Shown: positions 21,873-33,872 of the stretch, in pieces
Numbering within the stretch: the first letter of the stretch is position 1
How the letters are laid out: the number at the start of each line of letters is the position of its first letter
Origin: Ypsolopha sequella
Taxonomy: Eukaryota; Arthropoda; Insecta; Lepidoptera; Ypsolophidae
Length of the DNA stretch: 64,000 nucleotides
Direction of reading: 5' to 3'
NCBI GenBank assembly: GCA_934047225.1
Contig: OW203990.1
Coordinates: forward strand, 24,097,045-24,161,044
Program-made: the position numbers and the translations under genes
Notes under the pieces: model-generated
Databases searched by the model: none
What the model was told of the DNA's origin: nothing
What the model saw: the letters and a program-made list of their open reading frames with translations, nothing else

Positions 21873-22909
21873 CAGGGTGGAAAAAATGAAAGGGCCCTGG
21901 AGAGGAACTACCTTAAATCCTTTAGTTAGCTCGTTTTACTGAAAGGAAACATTTCTTTATTTTTTAAAAGAAACAAAACTGCATTCAAAGATCTTCTAAA
22001 ATTTGCTTGTCTCACCCGGGAACTGAACCAACAAAAAATTTAAAAAATAAATCCTCACTATTTTATTATACGAATCGGTAGGATTATTGTTAAGGATAAA
22101 ATTTTTCTACTAAACTAAAGTCTTACACTCATCTGTTGTACGAGATACCCATGAAATTGAATATTTATTACAAGTTCTTTATTAACAAAACCTAGTACTG
22201 TTCACTTGTAAAGTAATAATTATACGCCATTACACAATGATAGCACGGAATGAAAGCAAAACAAAACAAAATTTGAATTTCGAACTAATACTTTTATCGA
22301 TTTTAAAAACGTTGAAAGTTATGGTTCGAACTTCAAATTTGTTGCTCCGCGTGGCAAAAAAAAATACGTTCCTTTTTTAAACTTTTCGTCAGTAGTTACG
22401 CCTAGTGCAAGAAGTAATTGTGCTCTGCATACATTTATTATTACCATTTAACGATTTTCTTATTGAAGTATTCAACAAGGTACTTAAGATAAGTAACATT
22501 AGCAAGCTTGTACTTCATACGATGTCTTTGGATGTAAGAGAGATAAGAAAATTATAACGTGTCATTTACTTGTTACAAGTGAACAGTACTAGGTATTGTT
22601 AATAAAGAACTTGTAATAAATATTTAATTTCATGAGTATCTTGGACAACAGATGAGTGTAAGACCAAATGTTTATTAGACAAATTTTATTCTTAACAATA
22701 ATCCTACCGATTCGTATGATAAAATAGCGAGGGTTTTTTTTTATTTTTAGTTAGTTCGATTCATGGGTGAGACAAGCGAATTTCAGAATATCTTTGAATG
22801 CAGTTTTGTTTCTTTTAAAAAATAAAGCAATGTTTCCTTTCAGTAAAATGAGCTAACTAAAGGATTTAAGGTAGTTCCCCTCCAGGGCCCTTAAATTTTT
22901 TCCACCCTG
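21873..22909. mobile_element. Large (about 1 kb) perfect-ended foldback element
   Basis: Ends CAGGGTGGAAAAAATG and its complement, flanked by TATA on both sides. The arms are complementary for most of the length: left GGCCCTGGAGAGGAACTACC and CTGCATTCAAAGATCTTCTA; right TAGTTCCCCTCCAGGGCC and CTTTGAATGCAGTTTTG. The central loop lies near 22390. No ORF. A transcript across it would form long double-stranded RNA. Confidence 0.85.
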
Positions 22910-23757
22910 TATACTTAACCACACCTGCTAAGCTTTAACAATTTAAATCTTATTTGTCAGATATATTCCGTGAGTCCAATCAACCTCAGGCTCTTCTCGT
23001 ATTCCTATCAGCGATTTTAAGCCACAAATTAACCCTTAAATGCATCCTGTTGCCAAATGGCAACATATAATTTATTTTTTATTTTTCTTCTGTAACTGTT
23101 TTTTTCTTACGTATATTTTTCTTCCTGCAAGACTATTGTATGGAAATAATTACGGAATAAAATAAAAATATGTAAAATTTTGTTTTATTTGCTTTTTTTT
23201 AATGTATACAAACATAATTTTGCAGTTGTAAACAAAATGGTCCCAATCTGAAAATAAGAGGTCGCGAAAAAAAATCATGAAAAGTTCATGCTTTTGTTTT
23301 ATTAAATAGGATTTTTGTAAACTAGTGTCAAATGACTGTACTAACTGATAAAAAACAAAAATTAAAAAATAAACAATTTTGATACTAATTTGAAATAAAA
23401 AATGTCTTTTTGATTTTATACTATTTTTACCCCTTAAAAATGAAAAAAAAAATTATTTTTATATTCCCATCATTCTGGACCACTTCTCTATCATATATCC
23501 CACTTTCATTTAAAGAGAAAAAATCATGCATTTAAGGGTTAAACAGAAGTTGACCAGACGCATTAGAACGTTTCATAATGCAATCGAAATCGAACGTTAC
23601 AAAGTTACAAAATTACCAAGGCTAATTTCCAGTCAGCGTTTCCAAAATTACTTGAATTTCACGGTATATTTGTTTCTAAATGCCTACGATCTGATATTAT
23701 GTATTTTGACCATTTTGATCTATGTCACTTACCTTGAGTATTTTTTCTCTTTTTCAG

Positions 23758-23984
23758 AATGGCCGGTGTTTTGCACACGCCGCTCGGCTGATGAAGGTCC
23801 GCGGAAACACTCGGTCTGCTCGAACGGGGTCGAGTGGATCTGCAGCGAGAGCCGCAACAAACAGTGCTACTACAACATCGTCACTATGGGCCACCAGATC
23901 ATTGCACCGGGAGACAAGCACATGCACTCTCCACAATACCACCACAAAATAACCACTTACAGAGGGTTTACTCCGCATAACTAG
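23758..23984 (+). CDS. mod(mdg4): mod(mdg4)-type alternative terminal exon, FLYWCH zinc finger (last plus-strand exon)
   Basis: Acceptor TTTTCTCTTTTTCAG, bases AA, then 74 codons to TAG. Residues: WPVFCTRRSADEGPRKHSV, W26-x-C28, C36 (NKQCYYNIVTMG), H54-M-H56, then an 18-residue His-rich tail (SPQYHHKITTYRGFTPHN). Markedly more GC-rich than its neighbours. The open frame also extends upstream to 23526, but the strong acceptor and common phase decide the start. Ten bases after the stop begins a GC-rich palindrome (23990-24090). Confidence 0.8.
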
Positions 23985-24760
23985 CAAAAACTGGCGCACT
24001 CACACATAGACGCGTACGTACGACGATCTCGGATGAATGCCAATACGAAATTCTGGCGAGATCATCATACGTACGCGTCTATGCATGTGTGCGTCTGTTT
24101 TCCCTCCGTCGGGGTCGTCGAGTCGGCCTTCTAGTAGTATCTATTTTGTGCTACCACTGCTAAGATGTTATAGTTAATTTCAGTATCGCCTAGTTATCGT
24201 ATTCTATGCATTGCTAATTTGGTGCTGATCACGCCGTTTACGTCATAGATGTCATTTTCGTAGGCGAAACTTGGTATAAAAATGTTTATTGATTACCATA
24301 CCTCTAAACGTAAGAGCACTCAATTTCATAGTGTTAGCATAATTAGAAGTTACCTTGATTTTGTATAATTTAGCATACATGGAGTGCTTTATACGGTAAT
24401 AAATAATTTAAAAACATGTTGTACCAAGTTTCGCTTGCGCGGTGACTGTCACTTTTACGCACTTCAGTCTCGCGTTCGTTTCAAAGAAATACGCTAATTG
24501 GGCTCCTGCCAGTGAATGAAAAAAACATAGAAGTGCGATTAGAGCTGAAAAATTACCTCACGAAAGTGTGTTGAACACAATTTTTTAAATAAAGCCAATC
24601 ACGGCTGGCCTAGTGTCTCATGACAACAGTACTAATCAGTCATGAGCTTTTTGCCCTTTTCAGTCTGTGGTGCCATTTTCGAAATGCGCTTTGTTGGAAA
24701 TGCGTCTTCGATGTTTTTTTGATTCGCCGGCTGCTGCTTGAATTTTGAATGTTTAGGAGC

Positions 24761-24931
24761 CGCGCCGGACACAGCGGGCGATCTAGAGTTCTGCGTTCCC
24801 CATTCACTGTAATCTATGTAATGGCTTGGATCTTTAGTCTTTACACACAGAGACCGCGACGGTCAAGAAAAACGCACGTTCTGATCATTGGTCGGAACGC
24901 AAAACTCTAGACCGCTCGCTGTGTCCGGCGC
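24761..24931. repeat. Foldback element
   Basis: CGCGCCGGACACAGCGGGCG...CTAGAGTTCTGCGTTCC is matched by GGAACGCAAAACTCTAGACC...GCTCGCTGTGTCCGGCG. Unusually GC-rich for the region. Confidence 0.7.
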
Positions 24932-26290
24932 CTTTAGTTAATTTATCTGAATCTGAATCTTGAAACTGATTTTTATTTAATCTGCCTGTGGTAAGGCTTT
25001 AGTAAGACAATGTTATCCATCACGCTATAAGCTATATATAATTAAGAATTGAACTTGAAATTAAACTTAACGAAAGCTAATTGTAAAAGTTAAACAGGTC
25101 CGTTTTTCTTGTAATTTCTCATATAATTGAAAACAATATGTATTGTTTTCAGTTCAGTATTTACATCTTCTGGTTGTCTGAAAAACTTGTATAAAGTTAG
25201 TCTTTCCAACGCTCACTTCGCCTTAAGACACGGCTTGACTAACTGTGTAGTTGAAACGTGAACTTACATTACATCTTATAAATGCCTGCCTTTTATTTTA
25301 TTTATTTTTTTATTTGGCAGAAGAACGCTCTAAAGAGTAACGGATCTGCCGACGAAATAGGTTTCACCTGCATTAAGGTAACATTGAGGTTATATTTTTA
25401 TTCACAAGGGTCCTAATCAGGGTTGCTAGGTGTTCGGTTTTTACCGAACTGTTCGTTATATCAGCCCCGTGTTCGGTGTTCGGTATGAAGAAAATACCGA
25501 AGTTGGGTGGTTCAGTATATGCGAAAGTCCATTCAAATCATCATATCACTCATTTATTTACTGTTTCGCAAAATCAAATCCATACAGATTTGGCGCGCTG
25601 TTACCAGCCGGCGAGTGCTGTATCCGTGACCCTGATTAATCGTTTCCTTCGTCAGATAAATTTTAGGTAATTTTTCTCAATTTGGTCTGGCCAAAATCAA
25701 AGGGTCCCCTTTTGATTTTGCGACAACTTGTAAAAAAAATCATAAGGAAATTGATAGAAATTGATCGGTTTTTTTTATCTGGACCACCTGGCAACCCTGG
25801 TCCCAATGACCAAGTATCTCATTGTTAACGAAAACACAAATAAATTGACTGTAAATGTTTTGTTTTGGAAAGATATGAGTGAAAAGAAAAACTAAATGTG
25901 ATAATTTATAAAAGATAACGGTTTATTCAATAAATTTTGTTCACAACATAAACAAATCTTAGTACTTAACTCAATAAAGCCGATTTTGAAGGCTTTAATT
26001 TTAGTTTTAGTGCTGTCAAAACTTACACTTTTCTAAGTAATTTAGCTTCTGTTTTTAACACTTATGAACTATTTTGCAATGATGAAAATTTAGTTTTGAC
26101 AGCACTAAAATTAAAACAGAATCGGCTACAGTAAACAAATAAATACAACTTTGGATGTACTTACGTCTACATAACATGTGAACAATAAACTATACATATG
26201 TAGGTACTTGAGATAAACAGTTCTCATTATAGTAATAAGAAGAGTATTTGAATATTACTTACATAACTAAAGTATAAGTGATTTATATAA

Positions 26291-26460
26291 AAACAGCTCA
26301 CCTCAATACGTGTTATGATCGGGAAAGGAGACCAGTTTCAGCAGATTTAGACTGCCTTCATCTGGGCGAGTGAAGACGTTTACACGACGATGTTACGCCT
26401 CATACCAGTGTTGAAACTGGTCGGCTTTCCCGATCATAACACGTATCGAGGTGAGCCGTT
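26291..26460. mobile_element. MITE, 'GGCTCACCTCAATACGTG' family (copy 1)
   Basis: AACAGCTCACCTCAATACGT...GATCGGGAAAG at the left is complementary to CTTTCCCGATCATAACACGT...GAGGTGAGCCGTT at the right. Copy 2 at 36866-36997 is in opposite orientation and also shares the flank TTGAGGATAATTCATGATT. Confidence 0.75.
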
Positions 26461-26611
26461 AATTAATTAAAGATAATCATGAATTATCCTCAAGTGTCAT
26501 TTAATTGTATAAAGTATAAGTATCAGTTTTTTTCACTTACATTTGGAATGTACTTATTATAAGATAAAGTATCAACAATTCGAAACTTACGAGTAACTTT
26601 GTTCATCAATT

Positions 26612-26771
26612 GTGTCGATTCGGCGCAACACGACTTTAACTTATTTGACAGAACTAAACATAATTTGAGCGTTCTGTCTGTTTCTTTCTGTATCGAAAAG
26701 ACAAAGACAGAACGCTCAAAATAAGGTTAGTCCTGTCAAATTAGTTAAGTTGTGTTGCACCGAATCGACAC
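26612..26771. mobile_element. MITE, 'GTGTCGATTCGGCGCAACA' family (copy 1)
   Basis: GTGTCGATTCGGCGCAACAC...GAGCGTTCTGTCTGTTTC is answered by AAGACAGAACGCTC...TTGCACCGAATCGACAC. The second copy is 46354-46515. Confidence 0.75.
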
Positions 26772-27301
26772 TATCCAGTAGGTACTATTAGGGAAAGATC
26801 TGCAGGTTTAGCGAAAAATTTCCCGATAGTACCTATTCTGAAAACAACGTTAAAAAGAGGTATTCACAAAATCACGCTTTTTGTATGGCGTGCCCTTCTG
26901 GATAGCAATTTTCTTGGAATTTATGTTTATTTTATATTTTGGTCTAATTAATTATATCAATAAAATTACTGAATTCAATTAGTTAAAGATCATAGGTTAT
27001 TCTGACATGAAATTTTGAATGTTATTATGCTTTATTCAATACAAAAAATTGTGTTAAACTGGTGACATTGATCAGGAAAATTTACTGAGTTATAATTTTT
27101 TTCCACACATTTATATGTCAGTTGCAAATTTTTTGAACTCTTATTTAGCAATTAGGTCCTTAAAGTTGACAATGTGATTAGTTTTCCATAAACATGGTGT
27201 GATTGACCAATACGAAAAGTACAAAGTAGTATTTGGGAATGTAGTACATTAATATTGGTCTATGTTTATCATGTATTTAACAGCATCAAAGTCTTTCTTA
27301 C

Positions 27302-27675
27302 GGTGGATGGTCCAAGGTACTTTTTATAAAAAACTTGTGAGAACTAATAACGACGACAAAAGTAGTACAGTTTCGTTCTGTTACTTTTCTCTACACGTTC
27401 AAATAATTTTACACTCGTGAATATTCAGTTTTTCTTAAAAACAAAATGTTTTAACAGTCTAATTTTGCAATTTAAAACTTTCATACATTGGATTACAAAA
27501 GTTTTAAATAACAAAATTAGATTCTAAAATGTTCGTTTGTAAAAAAAAACTGATTATTCGCGGGTGTAAAGTTGATGGAACGTGTGGAAAAAGGCAACAG
27601 AATTAAATAATAATACTTCTGTCGTCGTTATTGGTTCCCACAAGTTTGTATGAAGATTGCCCTGGACAATCCACC
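27302..27675. repeat. Long inverted repeat
   Basis: GGTGGATGGTCCAAGG, AACTTGTGAGAACTAATAAC and CACTCGTGAATATTCAGTTT at the left pair with AAACTGATTATTCGCGGGTG, TTATTGGTTCCCACAAGTTT and GGACAATCCACC at the right. Imperfect foldback, no ORF. Confidence 0.65.
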
Positions 27676-27890
27676 TTAAATTGGTAAATTAGGCGCTTGA
27701 AATTTTAGATTTCTCGCGAAAAGTTTGAAAAGGAAGAAACTAACTTGCACATAGAACATAAATAACACTTTTGGGCAGTACAGGTATTAAATTAAACTAA
27801 TGACATAAACGTAACATATCTTATAAATAAAATTATAATTTACTTTGTCAAAGTAATAAAATTGATAAATTTTAGTGTACTTATACAATG

Positions 27891-28200
27891 TCCCTAGTAT
27901 TTAAATCAACAAAATAGTGTTTAATATTATAATAAAAAAAAGACTTAATATATTTTATTGTAAATAAAATGGTGTTTTAACTTACATCAGTAAATAAAGC
28001 AATCGAGTATATTTTAACCCTACATAGGAAAATAACAGTGTATATTATTATATCCCTAGTATTTAAATCAATAAAATAGTGTTTAATGTTATAATAAAAA
28101 AAAGACTTAATATAATTTATTGTAAATAAAATGGTGTTTTAACTTACATCAGTAAATAAAGCAATCGAGTATATTTTAACCCTACACAGGAAAATAACAG
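27891..28200. repeat. Tandem duplication, 162-bp period
   Basis: TCCCTAGTATTTAAATCAA starts at 27891 and again at 28053. Both copies run through ATGGTGTTTTAACTTACATC to AGGAAAATAACAG with only a few changes, so the duplication is recent. Confidence 0.85.
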
Positions 28201-29604
28201 TTTTGAATGCAACATGCTTATAAGTAGTTTAGTAGTTTATTAAGCCGTTAAGTTGGTCCACTTGAAGGGAAAACTAAATAACTAAAAACTTGAATTTCCT
28301 AGATAAACTCGATTAAGGGATTTTATTTGTAAAAAAAAACGCAACTCCGTTATTAACTTATTAACCATGTTACAATTCTAATTTTAGTAGGCTTTGGAAA
28401 GTTTCATTTAAGAAAAACATTTATAATATCCATGATTTGGTCCTTATTCATTTTCCCTTATATATTATTCGAGATTATGCTCTGCTATTTAACTCTGCCG
28501 TTAAGAAAATTAAGACTGTGACTATTTTGCATGATTATGTAGCCTTATTAAATTTTGCCATTTTATTGTTATTACATTTTCATGGTTGTTTAATTTACAA
28601 TCGACCTTAGGTACCTAAGTTATGATATTCGAGTCATAGCTTTTTTAAATTAAAATATTCTACAAGGGAGCTAATAAAAACACAGAAAGACTTTTATATG
28701 TGGTTTTATTTAAAAAATTATAATATTATTAGAGTGCATTACAAACTAGAAAATATCAATCAGAAATAAATTCAAAGACAAGAATTTGAAAACAATTATT
28801 TATAATAATTAGAAAAGGAAAAAGTTCGTTAGTTTATATGAAACAGTCACTTCCGTTAAACGCCATCCAGCACATAAGCGCATTGGTTTTAAAATTAAAA
28901 TCAGGTATATGCGGGTGGTGAACAGGCCCTTCGAAATAGTAATATTTTATTAATTGTAGGAACCGCAAAACAAAACAGTCATAATTTCTTATTAAAACAT
29001 GAATCATAAGGCATACAAAATATTAAACAACCTATAATTTGTTAACTAAATCAATTACATAATGGCGTTCCAGACTATTAATGAATAAACTGGTGTATTC
29101 TTTATTAATTTTTCAATTGCGCTATGCTATGCATACTGTCGACTTCCATAAAACCATGACCGCTTTCAAGGTACTTTTATTCGATGGGTTGTTTGTACGA
29201 AATGAGCTAAAAATGATGCAATTTTTAGCTCACTTCGGTTATGGTTTTGACCGGCGCAAGTGTCTAAATAAATTCTTTGTTCCTTAATATTAGCAGGCAA
29301 ACTTTGTATTCACCTGTTAACTGCTGTATTAATCTCAACGCTACCTTGCTTTCTAATTATTTCAGTCCGCAAATTCTGGGAAATAGGAATCTGCAGAACG
29401 CTGTGCATGTCGATTTATCATGTCAGTTTCATCCTTTTTTGATCGCATTTTGTCAATCTCTGGAGTGGTGTGCGGCACCTTTTCTTACTGGTCCTTTTAA
29501 AGGATTTCATCAGGAAGCTGTGGACGCATTGGGCTGTTTTAAGCCTAAAAAGGACGGTGTATTCTATACAGAATACTTTTCTGTACATAGCCTCAGTAAC
29601 TGGA

Positions 29605-30293
29605 TTATTTTTTGCTTTTAATATTTCTTGTTCTGTTACCTTCTCCCAGTCTTTTTGCTACGGTAGTGCGTGACTCTAGAGTGGGAATATGCTCCTTGAC
29701 TACTTGATGTTTTTCTTCTGGAGTCTTGTTGATAGGACTTTTAAAACCACGATTATCTTTTCCTGAAAATATTCCGTTTTCGTCAAGTCCCTTGATAGCT
29801 GTCTCGATAGGACCAGTAGAAATACAGAGCGTATCCATGAAGAAAAATTTGCATACTCGTGTAAATTTTATAGAATTTTTGTAAAACCCATATATGCGAC
29901 TACTAGTACGCTGCTCATCTGCTGGTAAATTTTTTTTAACTCTTTTTACTGGCATAATCTTAATATGTCGTAGCAAAAAGATTTTTTGCTGTTCATAATC
30001 AGCAATTTTCCAGTATTCTTTACAAATCCTTAGTCGAAACGCTTCATTAAATTTGTAAGGACACTTGTTTTGACAATCCCTGCATTTTATTGGTCTTGGA
30101 AGTTTTGCACTCATTTGTTTTCCAGTTTTATTGATATAAGTAAGACATTCGCTTTTCTTTGTTTTATTAATGTTACGCTTCCATTTAGAAGGTTGAGCTT
30201 TTTTCCACCTCTTTGTCAAATTATCATTTTCGCTTGCAAGATTTCCACTTTTGTCTTCCACAATACAGATATTTTCCATTTCTTTGTCCATTT
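29605..30293 (-). CDS. Candidate alternative terminal exon: insect transposon-family protein N-terminal domain
   Basis: The minus strand has CTCTTATATTGTTTTATTAG, bases AA, then an open frame starting ATG (30291-30289) with 228 codons to the stop. Features: basic K/R-W-KK segment at 29-46, C70-x2-C73-x3-C77, the INKTGKQ and RLRICKEYW segments, the signature RVCKFFFMDTL at 145-155, and HIPTLESR near 201-208. This is the N-terminal half of a widespread, poorly named insect transposon-related family ('RVCKTFF..TL ... HI...P..ESHY'). The expected C-terminal half is absent: the frame stops soon after HIPTLESR. Same strand and same split-codon phase as its FLYWCH neighbour 280 bases away. It could be a separate gene starting at its own ATG, or an exon joined to the BTB module. 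Confidence 0.6.
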
Positions 30294-30572
30294 CTAATAA
30301 AACAATATAAGAGAATTAATTAATTTATTTAAATGATAAAACTACTGGCAGAGTTAAATTGCAAACAAAATCTTCTTTGTGTAAGTGATTTTAACATTAT
30401 TTTCGCAATCAGATTTCTAATAGCTTTCCGAGTTAACTAGTTTGGCAACGAAAAGATAAAGCAAAAATCAGACGTTTAAAAAACGTGTTTTGAAAAAAAT
30501 AAACAGTTATTTAGTTTTCCTTTCAAAGGGAAGAGTTCCAGTCCTAAAACTAAAATGAAACATTACCAATGG

Positions 30573-30796
30573 TCATTTCATTTTCTTTATTCGGTCATGG
30601 TCATGCACGTTGAACATTTTTATGATGGCGTCGTTACAAGTAGTTAACCTCGCTTTGCAGCCTTTGTCGCATTTGTTGCACACCCAGTGTATCTCCTGTT
30701 TTTGGTTCTGATGCTTCGAGCGCTTCTTGAACCTGTACTCTCCTAGCATAATAATGGCGTTCCCTTGGCGTGACCAGCAGTACTGAGGTACGGTCC
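30573..30796 (-). CDS. mod(mdg4): mod(mdg4)-type alternative terminal exon, FLYWCH zinc finger (minus strand)
   Basis: Minus-strand acceptor CTTTCATTTTCCAG, bases GG, then 73 codons to TGA. Residues: CWSRQGNAIIMLGEYRFKK, W37-V-C39, an extra C42, C46 (KGCKARLTTCN), H64-D-H66, then a basic tail DRIKKMK. Too short and ATG-poor to stand out as an ORF, but every FLYWCH ligand is present. It is the first FLYWCH exon on the minus strand counting from the polarity switch. Confidence 0.83.
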
Positions 30797-32495
30797 CTGG
30801 AAAATGAAAGACTAGAACATTTGCTTTTTACACATAATATATTTTTTTTATAAAATTACCGTTTAACGACGTTTTATTTTTTGTATATTGTATTTTACAT
30901 AAATATAAACAAATAAATAGTTTAAGGCGCTATATTTTGACCCATCAGTGGGGTCGTGATCGTCAGGGGTCGAAATATAGCGTCTAAAACTATTTTTTGT
31001 TAATAATTATGTAAAATGCTTTTTGTGACTAACTAATTTGAAGATGCACTAGAGTGACCAATGTTTTCCGATGGTTGTAGCTGCTGTCTTCAATATCAAA
31101 ACCACTCTAGTTACACTTAACTAGAGTGGTTTTGGTATTGAATTTGGTATTAATGCAGTATTTTTATACCCATCATATCATGACATACAAAAGAGAAATA
31201 TTTTTATACCATTATACCATTGTATCTATAAAATCAATGCAAACAATTTTCAAAACAAAAACCAAACCTTTATTACAACAAAATTAAATTGCTTAAATAT
31301 TCTACATCACTGGATAAAAGTATTATGGTAATCATAATAACGGTATTTTTATGAAATTTCCGTGGATAAGCTTAAAAAAACTGGTACATTATACTAAGTT
31401 TATAAACTGGCAGTGATACAGGTCTTAGGTTTATTTGTATATTTGTATGTCATTTTTTTCTATGTATATATCAATAACGCTTTTTTTCTATGAACTTAAA
31501 TTGGTACCCTTATTTACTAGACTCGTGATTGTGATGAATTAACATTATTAATTAGTAATAATTATTATAAGTTCATTTTATTTTAATCAAGTTTAATTAT
31601 TGTAGTGTACTACAATTGCATTATGTATAATATATATTAGAGCATTATGTCTAAGTACCTAGATTAACAGCTAAAAACAAAACATTTTATTTTCATATTT
31701 ATTAACCTTTTCTTTAATAAAATAATTGATTTTACATCATATCATTGCATTATAGAAGCTCAGAATAGGGATCAGGTCCTCTAAAAAGGCCGTTTTGCAT
31801 GAATCATGTTATGATTCTGTTCTAATGCCGTCTCTTTTGCGCGCGTGAAAAAGCTCTGACTCTATCCTACTTTCAAATCATTTTATGATTCACCCAAGTC
31901 GGCCTTTTTAGATCCTCAGAGCTCCTCACATCCAGATTTACTTTTCTTTCTGCGTTTTTATACTGCAATTATATAATGTTAATTTATATCTCTTTGCGCC
32001 AAGTATTCATTTGTAGAAATTTATTTCCATCACATTTAAAATAAATATTATAATAACAAGTAGTTTATTATAAAATGTAAATTTGTTTTAATATATTGAA
32101 AAAAACTCATGAATTAAATGTAAAAAAATATTATAAAATGATTACAAATATTGAAATTGATTATTACATTTTATAAGTTGTTCAATTGAAGTCTTTGATC
32201 TCAACTTTTAGTCATTTACTTTACTTTTTCAGCCAAAGGCACTTTTCCGATGATACACACTAGTACAAATACCATTCATAAATTTTGAATGAATAATGTA
32301 AATTCTTATTCAAAATGTCATTCAGTCTAATCATAGCAGCAAAATGTTCCATAAGTCTTATTTTCAAGTCTTATACGTAAGTAATGAGCTTGTATTAAGT
32401 ATTTATTGAAAAATTCTAATGTAAATGTGAGAAAACAAATTGTAAGAACACATGATTTGATGCTGATTTGCAAGTTCTCTACCGTCCGTCATAGC

Positions 32496-32657
32496 GGGCT
32501 CTACCGCCTAATTCTCATTTGTATCAACTTCAAGCAAATGCATGCGAAATTCAACGCGTGCAAAAGAGATGGCATGTTAGGCGGGCGTCGTCGCACGCAC
32601 GTCAAATTTCAATCTCAAGTTGATATTGATGAAAATGAGAATTACGCGGTAGACCCG
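32496..32657. mobile_element. MITE, 'GGGCTCTACCGC' family (copy 2)
   Basis: Same termini and core as 6904-7058 (GGGCTCTACCGCCTAATTCT ... GAGAATTACGCGGTAGACCC). Confidence 0.75.
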
Positions 32658-33202
32658 CTAGTCATTGTGACCGAATAAGCTCTCTACACAATGTAAATGC
32701 AGTTAGATAATACAAGAGTTAATAGTAACGAGTCTTGACTATTTATTTCCCTTGATCTGACCGCAATCCCAAGTGAACACATAACAGACATCTAAAAGAT
32801 GAAATAAAATAAAATGGAGTACTACAATTGACCGTCGATCATCAATTGTCGAATTGTATACAGAAAAACAAAGGTATAGGTATATGTCGTCGGCACATCG
32901 TAGGATTGGGCATATCATATTTTTGTTAAAACTAGGGGGGTCGCCTCGCTTCGCTCGGCTCCCCAAATTTATTTACATGTAAACCTAACACGCTTCACGT
33001 CGCTCCGCTCGTCGTCGCACCTATTTTTGACTTTTGGTGAAAGTTTTTCGATTTCATCCTTTACGAGCTGCTCAATTCTACGATCTGCCCACGAATAAAT
33101 ATATCAAAAATTTCATTTTATAATATACGTATACACGTAAAATTATTAATTAAAAGTAAAAAATAAAATAAAATTCGATATAAAAGGCTTTTAGTACACT
33201 AA

Positions 33203-33622
33203 GGCCCACTTGCAGCATGATCGAGAAAAAATCCTTAACCCTCGGGTTAACTAACCCAAGGGAAGAGTTAACTAACCCGACATTTCATTAGTCCTATTGC
33301 ACCATGATAATATCGAAGCGGGTTAGTAAACACAAGCTAAGCGATTGTTTGACATTTAGAATGATACCATAAAGTAATTAGTTGCAACCAATGAGGTATA
33401 GTATCTATATAATGTCATTGGAAACATTACAATTTAAGTCAAACTGGTAACATTACTTCGCTAACCCGAGTTTAACTCGAGGTGAGCGTCGGGTTAAATT
33501 CTGATGACTTTTTCTTAGTTTAACCCGAGATTTTGATTGGTGCAAGAGAGCTTTTTCTTAACCCTCTATTTTTTTACTTAACCAGAGTTAAAGTCGAGTT
33601 AAGAACATGCTGCAAGTGGGCG
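33203..33622. mobile_element. MITE with GGCCCACTTGCAGCATG termini
   Basis: GGCCCACTTGCAGCATGATC at the left is answered by ACATGCTGCAAGTGGGCG at the right. Internal AACCCTCGGGTTAACTAACC and TAACCCGAG blocks give secondary symmetry. Single copy here. Confidence 0.75.
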
Positions 33623-33872
33623 TAAGTAAATAACAGAAAAAAGCTTATTAAAAAATCCCTAATTTTAGTCTTTCGGATATCTGCTGTATATTTTTTGCCT
33701 ACAGTTTCTGTACAGTCTGGGTGCGATGTGACAAACTGAACAAAGATATTATATATCTAATAGGATACAAAAATACGAACAAAAGAAGTACCGTCTCGTT
33801 AAAGAAACGAGTTACTTAAACCATGATAGGTGCGTAGTTACATAATTTGTACTTGCGACCATCATTTCAAAA

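Larger units (their letters stand above)
23985..29604. other. Gene-free boundary between the plus-strand and minus-strand exon arrays
   Basis: No exon seen over 5.6 kb. It is packed with inverted repeats (23990-24090, 24761-24931, 25965-26125, 26291-26460, 26612-26771, 27302-27675) and a tandem duplication (27891-28200). A 114-codon plus frame at 29277-29621 has no domain I know. This is where the polarity of coding exons flips. Confidence 0.6.
30797..33872. other. Spacer with MITEs
   Basis: Contains an imperfect inverted repeat at about 31758-31922 (TCTAAAAAGGCCG / CGGCCTTTTTAGA) and the elements at 32496 and 33203. Very AT-rich at 31150-32400. No exon recognised on either strand. Confidence 0.5.

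Noticed and set aside
29277..29621. 114-codon plus-strand frame as another terminal exon
   Set aside because: No recognisable domain or zinc ligands, and it would be the only plus-strand exon past the polarity switch.
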